A DNA stretch of 64,000 nucleotides from Canibacter zhoujuaniae. GTDB taxonomy: Bacteria > Actinomycetota > Actinomycetes > Actinomycetales > Microbacteriaceae. The notes beneath the pieces are model-generated. The model did not search any database, was not told the origin of the DNA, and saw only the letters and a list, made by a program, of their open reading frames with translations. The stretch's first letter is position 1, and the number at the start of each line of letters is the position of its first letter. Position numbers and translations under genes: made by a program. Below, piece after piece: positions 11,816 to 20,292 of this stretch. Location: the NCBI RefSeq assembly GCF_011752015.1, contig NZ_JAAIKA010000002.1, positions 186,001 through 250,000 on the forward strand, read 5' to 3'.

Positions 11816-11849
11816 GGTGTTTCTCTGCTTTCTACGCTACGATTAACTT

Positions 11850-11933
11850 GCTAGGTCGTTGCTAACCCCGGGCTCCAACTTTCGCCGCTGCGAGCGGCCT
11901 TTCGCCGAGAGGCGTTGCACGGCCTAGCTTTTT
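11850..11933 (+). ncRNA. Candidate structured RNA or elaborate terminator
   Basis: An outer stem pairs 11850-11862 with 11917-11928 (twelve pairs, one bulged T, one G-T) and is followed directly by TTTTT. Inside lie a six-pair hairpin GCCGCT/AGCGGC with a GCG loop (11884-11898) and a four-pair hairpin CGCC/GGCG closed by a GAGA tetraloop (11903-11914). TTTCGCCG precedes both inner hairpins as a repeat. A TACGAT hexamer at 11838-11843 sits seven bases before the outer stem and could be a -10 element, but no -35 is evident. The element lies between two convergent genes, so it could simply be their terminator. No known RNA family was recognised. Confidence 0.4.
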
Positions 11934-11968
11934 CGTATCGGCGGTCACCGAATCTTATCTGTTGCAGG

Positions 11969-12925
11969 CTATTTAACCCGCAAGGGGTAGCTTTCAATGT
12001 TCACAAGCCGAGGATTTTTTGTGCGGCGCGTGATGTGAAAAACAGTAAATCCGGCAGGCGGCAGCGCAGTCACCTCATCGAGATAGGATCCGGTTGGGGC
12101 TTTACAACTAAAAGCTATCTCTCTTGCAATATCGGGTAGCACTGGACGATGCGAGCAGAGCAGCACGCTCCCACGCGCTTTTAGCGTTTCGGCAACTAAA
12201 TCTCGCATACCGCTTAGGTCTCCCGCATCCCAACTGTCTTGACTGATCGCGGGGGTTATAGCTAGCGGGATTTTGCAGTTCTTTGCAGAAGCAGCAGCCG
12301 TTGCAACACAGCGGTTAGCGTCTGATGAGATGACGCGTTTAGGCGCGAAAGCCTGCAGGGATGGGGTGATCGTTAGCGCCTGATCCCTGCCAAGTGCGGT
12401 GAGGGGGCGCAGGTGATCTATTGGGTGCAGAGCGCCACGCGGCTCAGCCTGTGCGTGACGCAAAAGAATAAGCGCGAAGGTGTCTTGCACACCGTGCGTC
12501 ACCATGTCTTGAAAAATCTGTAACAGTTCCCTGTCGCGTTGATAACTCAACTGGCTCATCGCTTCGTCTAACGGGGCCCATTTGAGATCAGCAATCTCAC
12601 TATTGGGCTTAAATTTTTGTGCCTGCAGGCGACTTTTTGTGGCCTTAGCCGCCCAATATGCAACAACCTTTGGTGTGCCGTCTTTGAGCTTGTAATTTAT
12701 GGTGCCGATATTGGCGCCCAGTTTTAGTTTTAAACCGGTTTCCTCATGTGTCTCCCGCACCGCAGCCTGCGGGAGGCTCTCACCCTTATCTAGCTTCCCC
12801 TTCGGGAAGGCCCAGTCTTTATATTTTTGCCGGTAGACAAGCAGCACCTCTATCTCTTTTTTGCCCCGCTTGTCGCGCATAAGGCGCCACGGTATCGTGC
12901 CAGCAGCGTAAATTGTTTTGGTCAT
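11969..12925 (-). CDS. mutT1: MutT1-type Nudix hydrolase fused to a histidine phosphatase domain
   Basis: The 318-residue protein joins two hydrolase domains. The N-terminal Nudix domain has a perfect Nudix box at residues 43-65 (G, E49, RETHEETGL). The C-terminal domain is a branch-1 histidine phosphatase with LLRHAQAE, catalytic His157, and a second histidine in CSHRPVLP. Mycobacterial MutT1 has this layout and degrades 8-oxo-(d)GTP and diadenosine polyphosphates. The ATG overlaps the ppk1 stop as ATGA, and mutT1 is next to ppk1 in mycobacteria as well (Rv2985 and Rv2984, from memory). The function is therefore likely nucleotide sanitation in an operon with polyphosphate kinase. Confidence 0.88.
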   Translation of the reverse strand: MTKTIYAAGTIPWRLMRDKRGKKEIEVLLVYRQKYKDWAFPKGKLDKGESLPQAAVRETHEETGLKLKLGANIGTINYKLKDGTPKVVAYWAAKATKSRLQAQKFKPNSEIADLKWAPLDEAMSQLSYQRDRELLQIFQDMVTHGVQDTFALILLRHAQAEPRGALHPIDHLRPLTALGRDQALTITPSLQAFAPKRVISSDANRCVATAAASAKNCKIPLAITPAISQDSWDAGDLSGMRDLVAETLKARGSVLLCSHRPVLPDIAREIAFSCKAPTGSYLDEVTALPPAGFTVFHITRRTKNPRLVNIESYPLRVK

Positions 12926-15033
12926 CGACGCCTCTTTGCCCTCGCAACCGCACGGTTGGTCATAACAAGATCCTGCAGGTCGGGCAGCCGGTTGCCCTCT
13001 TCGTCAGAGGTGATGCGCTCCCAAGTGTCGTCAGGGCCGAGTTGCCAGATGATAACCCCCTCCGTGAAGGCGTATGCAAAGAAGGTGTCGATGCGCTGCT
13101 TGTGCTCTTCAGAGTCGATTCGCACAAGCACCTCAATACGACGATCGAGGTTGCGGTGCATAAGATCTGCTGAACCGATAAACAGTTCACGATCCGCCCC
13201 CTCACCGAAAGAAAAGATGCGTGAGTGTTCGAGATAGCGGCCGAGCACTGAGCGCACTCTGATATTTTCGCTTAAGTCTTTAACTCCGGCGCGAATAGAG
13301 CAGATACCCCGCACCCAAATATCGATCTGCACACCCGCTTGGCTCGCAGCGTACAGTGCGTCGATAAGCTCTTCATCGACCATCGAGTTGCATTTGATGC
13401 GAATACTAGCTGGCTCTCCCGCCAGGGCGTTTTCAGTTTGCTTCTGAATTCGAGCAAGCAAACCCGAGCGTAGCTGCAGCGGGGCAACGAGCAGACGATC
13501 GTACTGCTTCTCGATTGCGTAGCCGCTGAGCACATTAAACAGCCGGGTAACGTCTTTGCCGACTTCGGGAGAGGATGTAAACAGCCCGAAATCTTCATAG
13601 ATGCGGCTGGTGCGCGGATTGTAGTTGCCGGTGCCGATGTGGCAGTAGTGGACGAGCCCGTGCGCCTCCTGGCGGATAACGTGCACAAGCTTACAGTGCG
13701 TTTTTAGCCCAGCAAGACCGTAAACAACGTGCACACCAGCCTGTTCTAGTTTGCGCGCCCAACTAATGTTCGCGGCCTCATCGAAACGCGCCTTCACCTC
13801 AACAAGTGCGAGCACCTGCTTGCCGGCTTCAGCGGCGCGAATCAGCGCGGCCACAATTGGGCTATCGCCCGAAGTGCGATAGAGCGTTTGTTTAATTGCG
13901 AGCACGTTCGGATCGGCAGCCGCCTGCTCAATAAAGCTTTGCACAGTGGTTGCGAACGACTCGTACGGGTGGTGCACCAGCAACTCACGACGGGCTATCG
14001 CGCTGAAAATATCAACCGATTCGTTACCGTTAGTGGGCGCAAATTCTGAGCTGGTGACAGGAATATGGGGCGTGAATTTGAGGTCGGGGCGGGCGATCTG
14101 CGTCAGCGAGAAAAGCCCGCTGAGATCAAGCGGAGAGGGGAGAGCGAAAATCTGGCTGTCATGAATATCCAGTTCATCCCGCAGCAGCTCGCGCGTATCA
14201 TCGTCCATATCATCGGTAATCTCAAGCCGAATCGGTGGGCCGAAGCGCCTGCGCAGAAGCTCTTTTTCGAGCGCCTGAATTAGATCCTCTGTTTCGTCTT
14301 CTTCAATCACCATATCTTCGTTGCGGGTGACACGGAAAACATGGTGATCGATAACCTCCATGCCGGGGAAGAGACCATCAAGCTGATTGGCGATTAACTC
14401 TTCAAGCGCAAGATATCGCACGTTGTCGACCGACTCACGACTGTCAACACGAATGTAGCGCGGCATCATCTGCGGCACCTTTAGGCGTGCGAATTCTATT
14501 TTGTCGGTTTTCGGGTTGCGGACGCGGATCGAAAGGTTTAGTGAGCGCCCCGCAATATACGGGAACGGGTGCATTGGGTCTACGGCGAGCGGCATTAGAA
14601 TCGGGAAAATATTCTCGTCGTAGTAGTTTTTTAGAACTTTTTTGTCAGCCTTATCAAGCTCTTGCCAGCGCACGATTCTGACGCCGCTTTCAGCCATCGC
14701 CGGTAGCACTTGCTGGTTAAAGCAGGCAGTGTGACGCTCCTGTAGCTCGTGCGCGGTTTGCAGCACCTGATTGAGCAGCGCGGTTGGGGCAAGACCGACG
14801 TTGGTGGGCACCGCGAGCCCTGTCACAATGCGCCGTTTCAAGCCGGCGACGCGCACCATAAAAAACTCATCTAGGTTGGAGGCAAAAATAGCCAGAAAAT
14901 TTGCGCGCTCTAGCACCGGCAGTGCGGTGTCTTCGGCCATTTCGAGGACACGCTTATTAAAGGCAAGCCAGCTGAGTTCACGATCTATATAGCGGGCTGG
15001 GGTGGCTGCTGTGAGTTCGACGCTGTTGCTCAT
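12922..15033 (-). CDS. ppk1: Polyphosphate kinase 1
   Basis: The 703-residue enzyme reversibly polymerises ATP gamma-phosphate into polyphosphate. It begins with the Ppk N domain (RELSWLAFNKRVLEMA, then FLAIFASNLDEFFMVRVAGL). The phospholipase-D-like catalytic core includes the phosphorylated histidine, His465, in CHIGTGNYNPRTSRIYEDFGLF. FIGSADLMHRNLDRRIEV near the end is the second conserved catalytic block. I chose the ATG at 15033. An in-frame start at 15126 would add 31 residues without family similarity and overlap the divergent gene. The 3' end overlaps mutT1, so both are probably co-expressed and linked to phosphate and stress physiology. Confidence 0.95.
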   Translation of the reverse strand: MSNSVELTAATPARYIDRELSWLAFNKRVLEMAEDTALPVLERANFLAIFASNLDEFFMVRVAGLKRRIVTGLAVPTNVGLAPTALLNQVLQTAHELQERHTACFNQQVLPAMAESGVRIVRWQELDKADKKVLKNYYDENIFPILMPLAVDPMHPFPYIAGRSLNLSIRVRNPKTDKIEFARLKVPQMMPRYIRVDSRESVDNVRYLALEELIANQLDGLFPGMEVIDHHVFRVTRNEDMVIEEDETEDLIQALEKELLRRRFGPPIRLEITDDMDDDTRELLRDELDIHDSQIFALPSPLDLSGLFSLTQIARPDLKFTPHIPVTSSEFAPTNGNESVDIFSAIARRELLVHHPYESFATTVQSFIEQAAADPNVLAIKQTLYRTSGDSPIVAALIRAAEAGKQVLALVEVKARFDEAANISWARKLEQAGVHVVYGLAGLKTHCKLVHVIRQEAHGLVHYCHIGTGNYNPRTSRIYEDFGLFTSSPEVGKDVTRLFNVLSGYAIEKQYDRLLVAPLQLRSGLLARIQKQTENALAGEPASIRIKCNSMVDEELIDALYAASQAGVQIDIWVRGICSIRAGVKDLSENIRVRSVLGRYLEHSRIFSFGEGADRELFIGSADLMHRNLDRRIEVLVRIDSEEHKQRIDTFFAYAFTEGVIIWQLGPDDTWERITSDEEGNRLPDLQDLVMTNRAVARAKRRR

Positions 15034-15089
15034 AAATTTATTCTCGCAGGTTTTTGGGATCAACCCTTGGCTCGTGTCAGAATAAGGGT

Positions 15090-15404
15090 ATGAGTCTGCC
15101 TGCCGGTGCTGTGAATAACGGTGCAAAACCGCGTCGCTCTAAACTCACCCAAAAATGGAGTATCGCTGCCGTCTGGGCTGCGGCGCTCCTGGTCGGGGCG
15201 GCAACTGCGATGAGCGGTGGTGCTGTGCAGCAACAGTCTGGTTGGTCTGTTTTTATAATTGGCGCTGTTGTGTTGCTAACCTTTCTCTTGCAGTTGATGA
15301 CGGCCGAGCGCGAAGGGTTTATTGTGCGCACTGCGCTGAGCATCTCAGGAGCTTTGGCGATACTTTTCGTGATCAACGTGCTCTTCTGGGTGCAAGCAGG
15401 GTAG
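15090..15404 (+). CDS. Small three-helix membrane protein
   Basis: The 104-residue protein has a short basic N-terminus (KPRRSKLTQK) and then three hydrophobic helices: around WSIAAVWAAALLVGAATAM, WSVFIIGAVVLLTFLLQL and ALSISGALAILFVINVLFW. It has no recognisable catalytic residues. AAGGG sits directly against the ATG, so initiation may be poor or the transcript nearly leaderless. It is divergent from ppk1 and is followed within 22 bases by another, tiny membrane ORF. Function unknown. Confidence 0.7.
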   Translation: MSLPAGAVNNGAKPRRSKLTQKWSIAAVWAAALLVGAATAMSGGAVQQQSGWSVFIIGAVVLLTFLLQLMTAEREGFIVRTALSISGALAILFVINVLFWVQAG

Positions 15405-15425
15405 CTAAAGAGATAAACTAGAGAC

Positions 15426-15542
15426 ATGGATAGCGTTGTAGCATTTGAGATTTTCTTCCTCGCACTCTTAGGTCTTTGTACGCTTGCAATTGGCGGCACC
15501 TCAGCCGCAGTTTTGTACAACCTCTTTAAGGGTCAGCGCTAG
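15426..15542 (+). CDS. 38-residue single-pass membrane peptide
   Basis: An ATG at 15426 opens a 38-codon frame ending in TAG at 15540-15542. The product starts MDSVVAFEIFFLALL, continues as one hydrophobic helix through CTLAIGGTSAAVLY, and ends in the basic tail NLFKGQR. GAGA four bases upstream is a weak ribosome binding site. It sits in a short gap between a small membrane protein and the YgfZ-like gene, on the same strand. A hydrophobic helix with a positive C-terminal tail and the compact operon context argue for a real gene. Function unknown. Confidence 0.55.
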   Translation: MDSVVAFEIFFLALLGLCTLAIGGTSAAVLYNLFKGQR

Positions 15543-15550
15543 AGCTTAGC

Positions 15551-16690
15551 GTGCTCTTTGCGAAATTACCTGGCGCGGTGCTAACGCCCGCTGGGGATGC
15601 CGTGCAACACTTCGGATCCCCGCTGCGCGAGGCGCGAAACTTTGACTCCGGGCGGGCGGTAGTTAGCCTTTCAAACTTCGGGGTGCTTGAGGTGACCGGC
15701 GCAGACACTTTGCGGTGGTTGCACTCTCTCACATCTCAACACCTGCTGGATCTGCAACCGGGTCAGGCGGCAGAAACTCTGCTACTCGATCCGAACGGTA
15801 AAATCGAGCAGCAGTTTAGCGTGCTGGCGACAGCAGACGGCGCTCTGCTTGTAACAGAAAATTCTTACATCGAGCGGTTGCACGAATTTCTTGAGCGGAT
15901 GCGTTTTACGCTGCGGGTTGCGGTCGCAAACGTGTCGCGCGATTGGCTCGTGTGCGCGGTAACAACTCCGCCGGATGCGACTCTCGAAACGCTTAACACT
16001 GCATCGCAGGCTGCCGAGGCGATCTGTGCTGCTGCGCCTGCGGCACTGCCACTGTTTGACCCCTGGTCGTGGCGACCGGAGGGGGGAGTGCAGTATGCAG
16101 CAGGAAAGCACCCAGCTGCAGTAAACAACGGTGTTGTGAAGCTGCTTGTGCCTGCGCAGGCCGCTTGCGCACTTGAAGATTTGGTGCGCAAAGGTAGTTT
16201 GAAAGCTGCCGGCATAAACGCCTTAGACACCGTTGAGGTTGCGTTATGGCGGCCGGCTCTTGCAGAATTTGATGATCGTGCACTACCGCATGAATTCGAT
16301 CTGCTGCGCAGCTCAGTGCACCTAAACAAGGGTTGCTATCGCGGGCAGGAAACAGTTGCGAAGGTGCACAACCTCGGGCATCCGCCACGCCGCTTAGTTG
16401 CTGTGCACATTGACGGCTCGGGCGGGGAGCTGCCGAGCGTGGGAAGTCGAATATATGTTGAGGGCGCTGAAAAGCCAATAGGCCGCATAACCCGTGCGGT
16501 GCTGCACTATGAACTAGGCCCAATCGCACTCGCATTGGTGAAACGTGCCGCCCCTGAAACCGGGCAGTTTTGGGTGGAACTCAGCCACGGCGGGCGTCTT
16601 GCGGCTACGCTGGAGACTATCGTCCCGCCAGATGCGGGAGCGGTCAACGCGCTAACGCCTGAACAGCGACGTGCCTTTCGCGGTGTTTAA
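15551..16690 (+). CDS. ygfZ: YgfZ/GcvT-fold folate-binding protein
   Basis: The 379-residue protein has the GcvT-like fold of YgfZ (IbaG-independent Fe-S repair factor). The diagnostic motif KGCYRGQE starts at Lys260, with the conserved cysteine at 262. The N-terminal region [26 protein letters not shown] matches the aminomethyltransferase-like start. YgfZ binds tetrahydrofolate and helps assemble or repair certain Fe-S enzymes such as MiaB. It uses a GTG start nine bases after the tiny membrane ORF and is followed by gpmA on the same strand. Confidence 0.87.
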   Translation: MLFAKLPGAVLTPAGDAVQHFGSPLREARNFDSGRAVVSLSNFGVLEVTGADTLRWLHSLTSQHLLDLQPGQAAETLLLDPNGKIEQQFSVLATADGALLVTENSYIERLHEFLERMRFTLRVAVANVSRDWLVCAVTTPPDATLETLNTASQAAEAICAAAPAALPLFDPWSWRPEGGVQYAAGKHPAAVNNGVVKLLVPAQAACALEDLVRKGSLKAAGINALDTVEVALWRPALAEFDDRALPHEFDLLRSSVHLNKGCYRGQETVAKVHNLGHPPRRLVAVHIDGSGGELPSVGSRIYVEGAEKPIGRITRAVLHYELGPIALALVKRAAPETGQFWVELSHGGRLAATLETIVPPDAGAVNALTPEQRRAFRGV

Positions 16691-16746
16691 GCAGTAAAGC
16701 CTGGGTTTGCGCGGATCCGCAAGAATTAAAAAATGGAGGAGAAACT

Positions 16747-17490
16747 GTGAGCAACAAACTTATCCTGCTACGTCACGGACAGAGCGAATGGAATGAGAAA
16801 AACCTATTTACGGGTTGGGTTGATGTGCGCCTCACCGAGAAAGGGCGTGCTGAGGCTGCCAAAGCGGGTCAGCTTCTGCGCGAACACGGGGTGCTGCCAG
16901 ATGTTTTGCACACATCGCTGCTGAGCCGCGCGATCCAAACCTCAAACTTAGCGCTTGAAGCCGCTGATCGACTGTGGATTCCTGTGCGTCGCAGCTGGCG
17001 CTTGAATGAGCGTCACTACGGTGCACTGCAGGGCAAAGATAAAGCTGCAACCCTCGCCGAGTTTGGTGAGGAGCAGTTTATGCAGTGGCGCCGCAGCTTT
17101 GACACCCCACCTCCGGCGCTGGCTGACGACTCTGAATTTTCACAGGCGGCGGATCCGCGCTACGCCGAGATTGACGGCGCAGCACCGCGCACCGAATGCT
17201 TGAAAGATGTAGTCGAGCGTCTGGTGCCGTACTGGGAGGGTGAGATTTTGCCGGATCTGAAGGCGGGCAAAACTGTGCTTGTGACCGCGCACGGCAATTC
17301 ACTGCGCGCTCTCGTGAAGCACCTTGAAGGAATTAGCGACGCTGAAATTGCTGAGCTGAATATTCCAACAGGAATGCCTCTGGTCTACGAAATCAACGAC
17401 GATGGCACCGCTAATGGCAAGGGTGAGTATCTCGATCCGGAAGCAGCCGCAGCAGGGGCAGCCGCTGTGGCCGCGCAGGGTAAAAAGTAG
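16747..17490 (+). CDS. gpmA: 2,3-bisphosphoglycerate-dependent phosphoglycerate mutase
   Basis: The 247-residue glycolytic enzyme interconverts 3- and 2-phosphoglycerate. [27 protein letters not shown] holds the phosphohistidine His10. [15 protein letters not shown] and [18 protein letters not shown] supply the remaining catalytic residues. The length equals that of the cofactor-dependent type. The GTG start is set by a strong GGAGGA at 16735-16740. A bidirectional terminator follows. Confidence 0.96.
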   Translation: MSNKLILLRHGQSEWNEKNLFTGWVDVRLTEKGRAEAAKAGQLLREHGVLPDVLHTSLLSRAIQTSNLALEAADRLWIPVRRSWRLNERHYGALQGKDKAATLAEFGEEQFMQWRRSFDTPPPALADDSEFSQAADPRYAEIDGAAPRTECLKDVVERLVPYWEGEILPDLKAGKTVLVTAHGNSLRALVKHLEGISDAEIAELNIPTGMPLVYEINDDGTANGKGEYLDPEAAAAGAAAVAAQGKK

Positions 17491-17518
17491 CCAGGAGTAA
17501 GCGTAAGTAAATACGTAA

Positions 17519-17560
17519 AAAGCGCGGGCGGTCAGTCGGTGATCACCCGCGCTTTAGTGT
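17519..17560. terminator. Bidirectional terminator between gpmA and carD
   Basis: AAAGCGCGGG (17519-17528) pairs with CCCGCGCTTT (17546-17555), with A-rich sequence on the left and TAGTGTTTATT on the right. It serves both convergent genes. Confidence 0.8.
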
Positions 17561-17571
17561 TTATTAAAAAA

Positions 17572-18060
17572 TTATGCTGTCTCTTCGAGGACTTTATCGA
17601 TTAGCGCGGCGGCGTGATCGTCGTCACTCTTTTCTGCCAGAGCAACCTCTGAGGTGAGGATCTGCCGTGCCTTTGCCAGCATCCGTTTTTCACCGGCGGA
17701 AAGGCCGCGATCCTGTTCGCGACGCCACAAATCACGCACAACCTCAGACACCTTAATAACGTCACCGGAGGCGAGTTTTTCAAGATTTGCCTTGTATCGC
17801 CTGGACCAGTTTGAAGGTTCTTCTGTGAATGGGGCGCGTAACACGTCAAACACCCGCTGCAAACCTTCTTCGTCAATCACGTCACGCACGCCAACCATTT
17901 CGCAGTTCTCGGCAGGAACTTCAATGGTGAGGTCGCTCTGATTGACTTCTAGCTTCAAATACAGCTTTTCTTCGCCGTCAATCTCGCGCTGGGTAACCTC
18001 AACAATTGTTGCTGCGCCGTGATGCGGGTAAACAACGGTTTCGCCAACTACAAACTGCAT
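17572..18060 (-). CDS. carD: CarD/CdnL-family RNA polymerase-binding transcription regulator
   Basis: The 162-residue protein begins with the Tudor-like RNA polymerase interaction domain shared with TRCF ([20 protein letters not shown], residues 3-22). An all-helical DNA-binding domain follows, containing the conserved [17 protein letters not shown] segment with its tryptophan. CarD binds the RNA polymerase beta subunit and stabilises open complexes, notably at rRNA promoters, and is often essential in actinobacteria. It is a single-gene unit, divergent from a lipoprotein gene. A similar gene, carD, lies in ispD-linked loci elsewhere, but no ispD is present here. Confidence 0.93.
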   Translation of the reverse strand: MQFVVGETVVYPHHGAATIVEVTQREIDGEEKLYLKLEVNQSDLTIEVPAENCEMVGVRDVIDEEGLQRVFDVLRAPFTEEPSNWSRRYKANLEKLASGDVIKVSEVVRDLWRREQDRGLSAGEKRMLAKARQILTSEVALAEKSDDDHAAALIDKVLEETA

Positions 18061-18157
18061 CTAGAAGGGGCTCCTTTTCAGTCGAACTTTAAGAATAACA
18101 CAAATAGACACGCCGATATAAGGATTTGGCCTGGCTGTGGGGGCGCTGGAATTTCGG

Positions 18158-18213
18158 TATGATGGAGGAAACTTTAAGCTTTTATTCAGCCCCAATCTGA
18201 AATGACCCGGAGG
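18158..18213 (+). promoter_or_regulatory. Probable -10 element and ribosome binding site for the lipoprotein gene
   Basis: TATGAT at 18158-18163 is a good -10 hexamer without a clear -35. CGGAGG at 18208-18213 lies six bases before GTG 18220 and fixes that start over the in-frame ATG at 18202, which has no ribosome binding site. Confidence 0.5.
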
Positions 18214-18219
18214 TCGTCT

Positions 18220-18714
18220 GTGAAGACCAGCATCGTAAAGTCACTTGGTACTGCGGCAGTGGCATGTGTGGCCCTAACCGGTTGCTCATTGGTAGCACCG
18301 GTTGCAACTCAGATGTCATACAACGCGAGTGACGGTGTGAGCGTCGCGGCTGATTCAGTTAATGTGCGCAACCTGCTGCTCGTCGGTGACGAGAAGGGCG
18401 TTTTTAACGTTGTTTTCACCGCTGTTAACAATGCAGACAGCTCAGCTCTGATCCATTTCGACTTCCTCTCAACTGATGGCGCTACCGCTCATGCCCACTT
18501 CATGGTGGAGCCAGGCACCACCCGCACCGGTAATCTTGCCGAGGGTGACCCTGTCGAGGTGGTAGAGCTCCCGGGCCAGGCCATCGGTTCAACCGTGCAG
18601 GCTGTGGTTACCGTTAACGGCGTAGAGACAGAGCTGTCTGTTCCTGTGCTCGACGGCACGCTGCCAGAGTATAAGCCTTACATTGTGACCGCTGAGGAAG
18701 CCGCGAAGCACTAG
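18220..18714 (+). CDS. Putative lipoprotein of unknown function
   Basis: The 164-residue protein starts at GTG 18220, chosen by the CGGAGG site. It has a signal peptide with lipobox LTGC and the lipidated cysteine at residue 22. The mature part looks like a single beta-sandwich, with alternating hydrophobic strands such as VRNLLLVGDEKGVFNVVFTA and ALIHFDFLSTDG. It lacks cysteines and visible catalytic motifs. It may be a surface or copper-chaperone-like fold, but I do not recognise the family. It is divergent from carD and precedes cysS by 129 bases. Confidence 0.78.
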   Translation: MKTSIVKSLGTAAVACVALTGCSLVAPVATQMSYNASDGVSVAADSVNVRNLLLVGDEKGVFNVVFTAVNNADSSALIHFDFLSTDGATAHAHFMVEPGTTRTGNLAEGDPVEVVELPGQAIGSTVQAVVTVNGVETELSVPVLDGTLPEYKPYIVTAEEAAKH

Positions 18715-18843
18715 CGAAAAACAGACAGATTCCGGTATTAGGAATAGTCGTATCGCTGCCGCTAGGTTTACGAGCTGCTGCTGTAGCTGTAAGAGAGCAA
18801 CGCGCTACGGTCGTTACCGGACAGTAGCAGGTAGGGTAGACGT

Positions 18844-20292
18844 GTGACACTGCACATCTATGATTCCAAAGCTAAAACGCTATTGCCCTTTGAACCGCGT
18901 AGAGCGGGGCACGTCGGAATGTATGTTTGCGGCCCGACGGTCCAGTCTGCTCCGCACATCGGCCACCTGCGTAGTGCGCTGGTCTATGACCAGATGCGAA
19001 ATTGGTTCACGGTGTGTGGGTATGAAGTCACCTTCGTGCGTAATGTCACTGACATTGACGATAAGATTCTGGCTAATGCCAAGGCAGCGCAGGAAGCCGG
19101 CGGCACCGAACCCTGGTGGGGCCTTGCGATGCGGGTCGAGCGGGAATTTAGCGCCGCATACAGAGCAATCGGTGTTTCTGAACCGACATGCGAACCGCGC
19201 GCGACCGGCCACATCAGTGACATGGACGCGCTTATTACGCGCCTGTGGGAGCTGGGTTATGCATACGAGACCCCCGACGGCAGCATCTATTTCGATACCT
19301 CAAAATGGGAACGATACGGCGAGCTCACAAATCAGGATCTAGCTGCGATGGCGGCAGCGGAAGAAGCTGCGCCGGGTAAGCGCAATCCAACAGACTTTGC
19401 GCTCTGGAAGGCTGCTAGAGACGGTGAGCCGGAAGACGCCAAGTGGCAGATCAGTCGCGGTGGCAGAGGGCGCCCGGGCTGGCATATTGAATGCTCCGCA
19501 ATGTCAACGCGCTTCCTCGGGTCTGCCTTTGACATTCACGGCGGCGGCAGAGACCTGCGTTTCCCGCACCATGAGAATGAATTGGCTCAGTCGGCAGCTG
19601 CCGGTGACAGTTTCGCAAAGTATTGGGTGCACAACGGTCTGGTGAACGTGGGAGACCAGAAAATGTCAAAGTCGCTCGGCAATTCACTTTTTGCGAGCAC
19701 GCTATTGGCAGAAGCGTCTGCTCTTGTGGTGCGCTATTTTCTAGGCGGTGCGCACTATCGCTCAACCCTTAACTATCGTGATAAATCACTGCTGGAGGCG
19801 CAGGCAGCTATCGACCGCATTGCAGCCGCCCTCAACCGTGCAGAAAATGAACTCGGCACGAGGGTTCTCGCGCCGCAGGCACCACATGAGAAACTGCTAG
19901 AGCTAATGCCCGCTGAGTTTGTGGCGGCGATGAACGATGATTTTGCTGTGCCGCAAGCACTGGCTGTTGTGCATAATGTGGTGCGTAATCTAAACACTGA
20001 ATTAGATAAGGGCAACCACAATTTCGCAGCTGTTGCTGCTGACCAGCTTGTTGCGATGCTCGCCGTTTTGCATCTTGATCCGCGACATCCACATTGGACG
20101 GGGGCTGCTAGCGCAGACAGCAAAGCTGCAGCAGCGCTTGATATTCTTGTAACAGATTTAATCGAAAAACGCGCTGCAGCCCGTGCTGCGAAAGACTGGG
20201 CAGCCAGTGATGAAATACGAGACCGACTCGCAACAGCGGGTATCGCGCTGAAAGACACCGCCGAAGGTGCGGTTTGGAGCTTTATAAAATGA
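18844..20292 (+). CDS. cysS: Cysteinyl-tRNA synthetase
   Basis: The 482-residue class I synthetase charges tRNA-Cys. The first zinc-binding cysteine is Cys29 (MYVCGPTV). The HIGH motif is at 38-41, and KMSKS is at 273-277. WHIECSAM and the histidines of HHENE complete the zinc site. The C-terminal helical domain has typical length. It is cysteine-tRNA ligase rather than the mycothiol ligase MshC, because GPTV-HIGH is followed by a full anticodon-binding domain (MshC is nearer 410 residues). The start is a GTG without a clear ribosome binding site. The stop overlaps the rlmB start as ATGA. Confidence 0.95.
   Translation: MTLHIYDSKAKTLLPFEPRRAGHVGMYVCGPTVQSAPHIGHLRSALVYDQMRNWFTVCGYEVTFVRNVTDIDDKILANAKAAQEAGGTEPWWGLAMRVEREFSAAYRAIGVSEPTCEPRATGHISDMDALITRLWELGYAYETPDGSIYFDTSKWERYGELTNQDLAAMAAAEEAAPGKRNPTDFALWKAARDGEPEDAKWQISRGGRGRPGWHIECSAMSTRFLGSAFDIHGGGRDLRFPHHENELAQSAAAGDSFAKYWVHNGLVNVGDQKMSKSLGNSLFASTLLAEASALVVRYFLGGAHYRSTLNYRDKSLLEAQAAIDRIAAALNRAENELGTRVLAPQAPHEKLLELMPAEFVAAMNDDFAVPQALAVVHNVVRNLNTELDKGNHNFAAVAADQLVAMLAVLHLDPRHPHWTGAASADSKAAAALDILVTDLIEKRAAARAAKDWAASDEIRDRLATAGIALKDTAEGAVWSFIK

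Noticed and set aside
15034-15126. Upstream start for ppk1
   Set aside because: It adds 31 non-conserved residues and overlaps the divergent membrane-protein gene. The ATG at 15033 gives the usual length.
16700-16722. Palindrome around GCGGATCCGC before gpmA as terminator
   Set aside because: The stem is short and is followed by A-rich sequence rather than Ts on the coding strand.
18844-20292. cysS as the mycothiol ligase MshC
   Set aside because: At 482 residues, with a full C-terminal anticodon-binding region and coupling to rlmB, it fits cysteinyl-tRNA synthetase. MshC is shorter.
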